Assembly: GCF_000422945.1 (NCBI RefSeq)
Contig: NZ_AUHA01000002.1
Coordinates: 372,001-436,000, forward strand
DNA: 64,000 bases
Reading direction: 5' to 3'
Source of the DNA: Daejeonella oryzae DSM 19973
GTDB taxonomy: Bacteria; Bacteroidota; Bacteroidia; Sphingobacteriales; Sphingobacteriaceae
Shown here: positions 63,859 through 64,000 of the stretch, in pieces
How the letters are laid out: every line of letters begins with the position of its first letter
Numbering within the stretch: position 1 is the first letter of the stretch
The notes under the pieces: model-generated
Databases searched by the model: none
What the model saw: the letters and a program-made list of their open reading frames with translations, nothing else
What the model was told of the DNA's origin: nothing
Translations under genes and position numbers: made by a program

Positions 63859-64000
63859 TTATTCGGTCAAAAATTTATATCCGACTCCCCGAATGGTTTG
63901 CAGATAATGTGGCTTGTCCGGATTATCTTCAATTTTCTTACGAAGACGAACAATATGCATATCCAATGTGCGGGTATTAACATCGGAGTTATAACCCCAA
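63859..64000 (-). CDS. OmpR/PhoB-type response regulator, C-terminal part only
   Basis: The frame enters from the right window edge and ends at the TAA at 63859-63861, so only the last 46 residues are visible. They form the end of a winged-helix DNA-binding domain: WGYNSDVNTRTLDMHIVRLR, then the recognition-helix region and wing LQTIRGVGYKF. These are diagnostic of the OmpR/PhoB family. The receiver domain lies outside the window. It sits upstream of the GH31 gene on the same strand (67-nt gap), but a regulatory link is not implied. Confidence 0.92.
   Translation of the reverse strand, partial: WGYNSDVNTRTLDMHIVRLRKKIEDNPDKPHYLQTIRGVGYKFLTE

Overview
The window looks like chromosomal DNA from a member of the Bacteroidota, most likely a Sphingobacteriaceae-type soil or freshwater bacterium (Pedobacter/Mucilaginibacter-like). 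The evidence is a full gldKLMN type IX secretion (T9SS) and gliding-motor operon, PorP/SprF and PorW/SprE homologues, a protein with a type-B T9SS C-terminal sorting domain, a SusC/SusD pair, an ATP synthase operon split so that atpD and atpC are absent, a fused E1 alpha/beta 2-oxoacid dehydrogenase, and promoters resembling TAnnTTTG with little Shine-Dalgarno signal. Several genes appear to start with TTG. No rRNA, tRNA, CRISPR array, transposase or prophage gene was recognised.

Layout. 1-10043 (mostly +): tail of fabH, accB-accC (biotin carboxylation for fatty-acid synthesis), tatC, rpiB, an exported M28 peptidase, a lone LutB-like iron-sulfur protein, a fused E1 2-oxoacid dehydrogenase, a PepSY membrane protein and an unknown secreted protein. 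10048-14052 (-): SprT-like protein, feoB-feoA (ferrous iron uptake), VanZ-like protein and gcvH. 14053-14875 is a scar region. It holds a second, synonymously diverged copy of the last 20 codons of atpG with its own terminator, and a broken small membrane-protein gene. 14876-20730 (-): ATP synthase genes atpZ, an AtpI-like gene, then atpB-E-F-H-A-G. 21033-27901 (+): porW/sprE, a bifunctional class A penicillin-binding protein and uvrC. A cluster of REP-like palindromes follows.

28106-31605 (-): RibD/DHFR-like reductase, DUF885 protein, ABM monooxygenase, and an ECF sigma factor with a probable membrane partner. 31747-33030 (+): DUF5690 transporter-like protein. 33048-42742 (-): the T9SS block. 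It has a PorP-like protein and three exported adhesin-like proteins (Ig/MBG/DUF11/PKD/SprB repeats), then gldN, gldM, gldL and gldK (transcribed K-L-M-N). 43050-46521 (-): hemD, a DUF4271 membrane protein, and a two-gene unit made of a response regulator and a sugar transferase carrying a degenerate receiver domain. 46814-50465 (+): hemW, a short-chain dehydrogenase, a fasciclin protein and a JmjC/cupin-like protein. 50522-56246 (-): SusD, SusC, an azurin-like copper lipoprotein and a DUF4440-type protein. 56431-61378 (+): a VWA protein, an AAA+ ATPase of the magnesium-chelatase/MoxR type, a membrane metallophosphoesterase and a UbiA-like membrane protein. 61386-64000 (-): a secreted GH31 glycosidase and the end of an OmpR-type response regulator.

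Most of the window is housekeeping and envelope biology. The points that merit a second look are the atpG 3'-end duplication, the REC/pseudo-REC sugar transferase pair with a four-cysteine insertion, the VWA/AAA+ pair with altered Walker motifs, the segmented T9SS adhesin cluster with a shared C-terminal tail, and two kinds of dispersed palindromic repeat.
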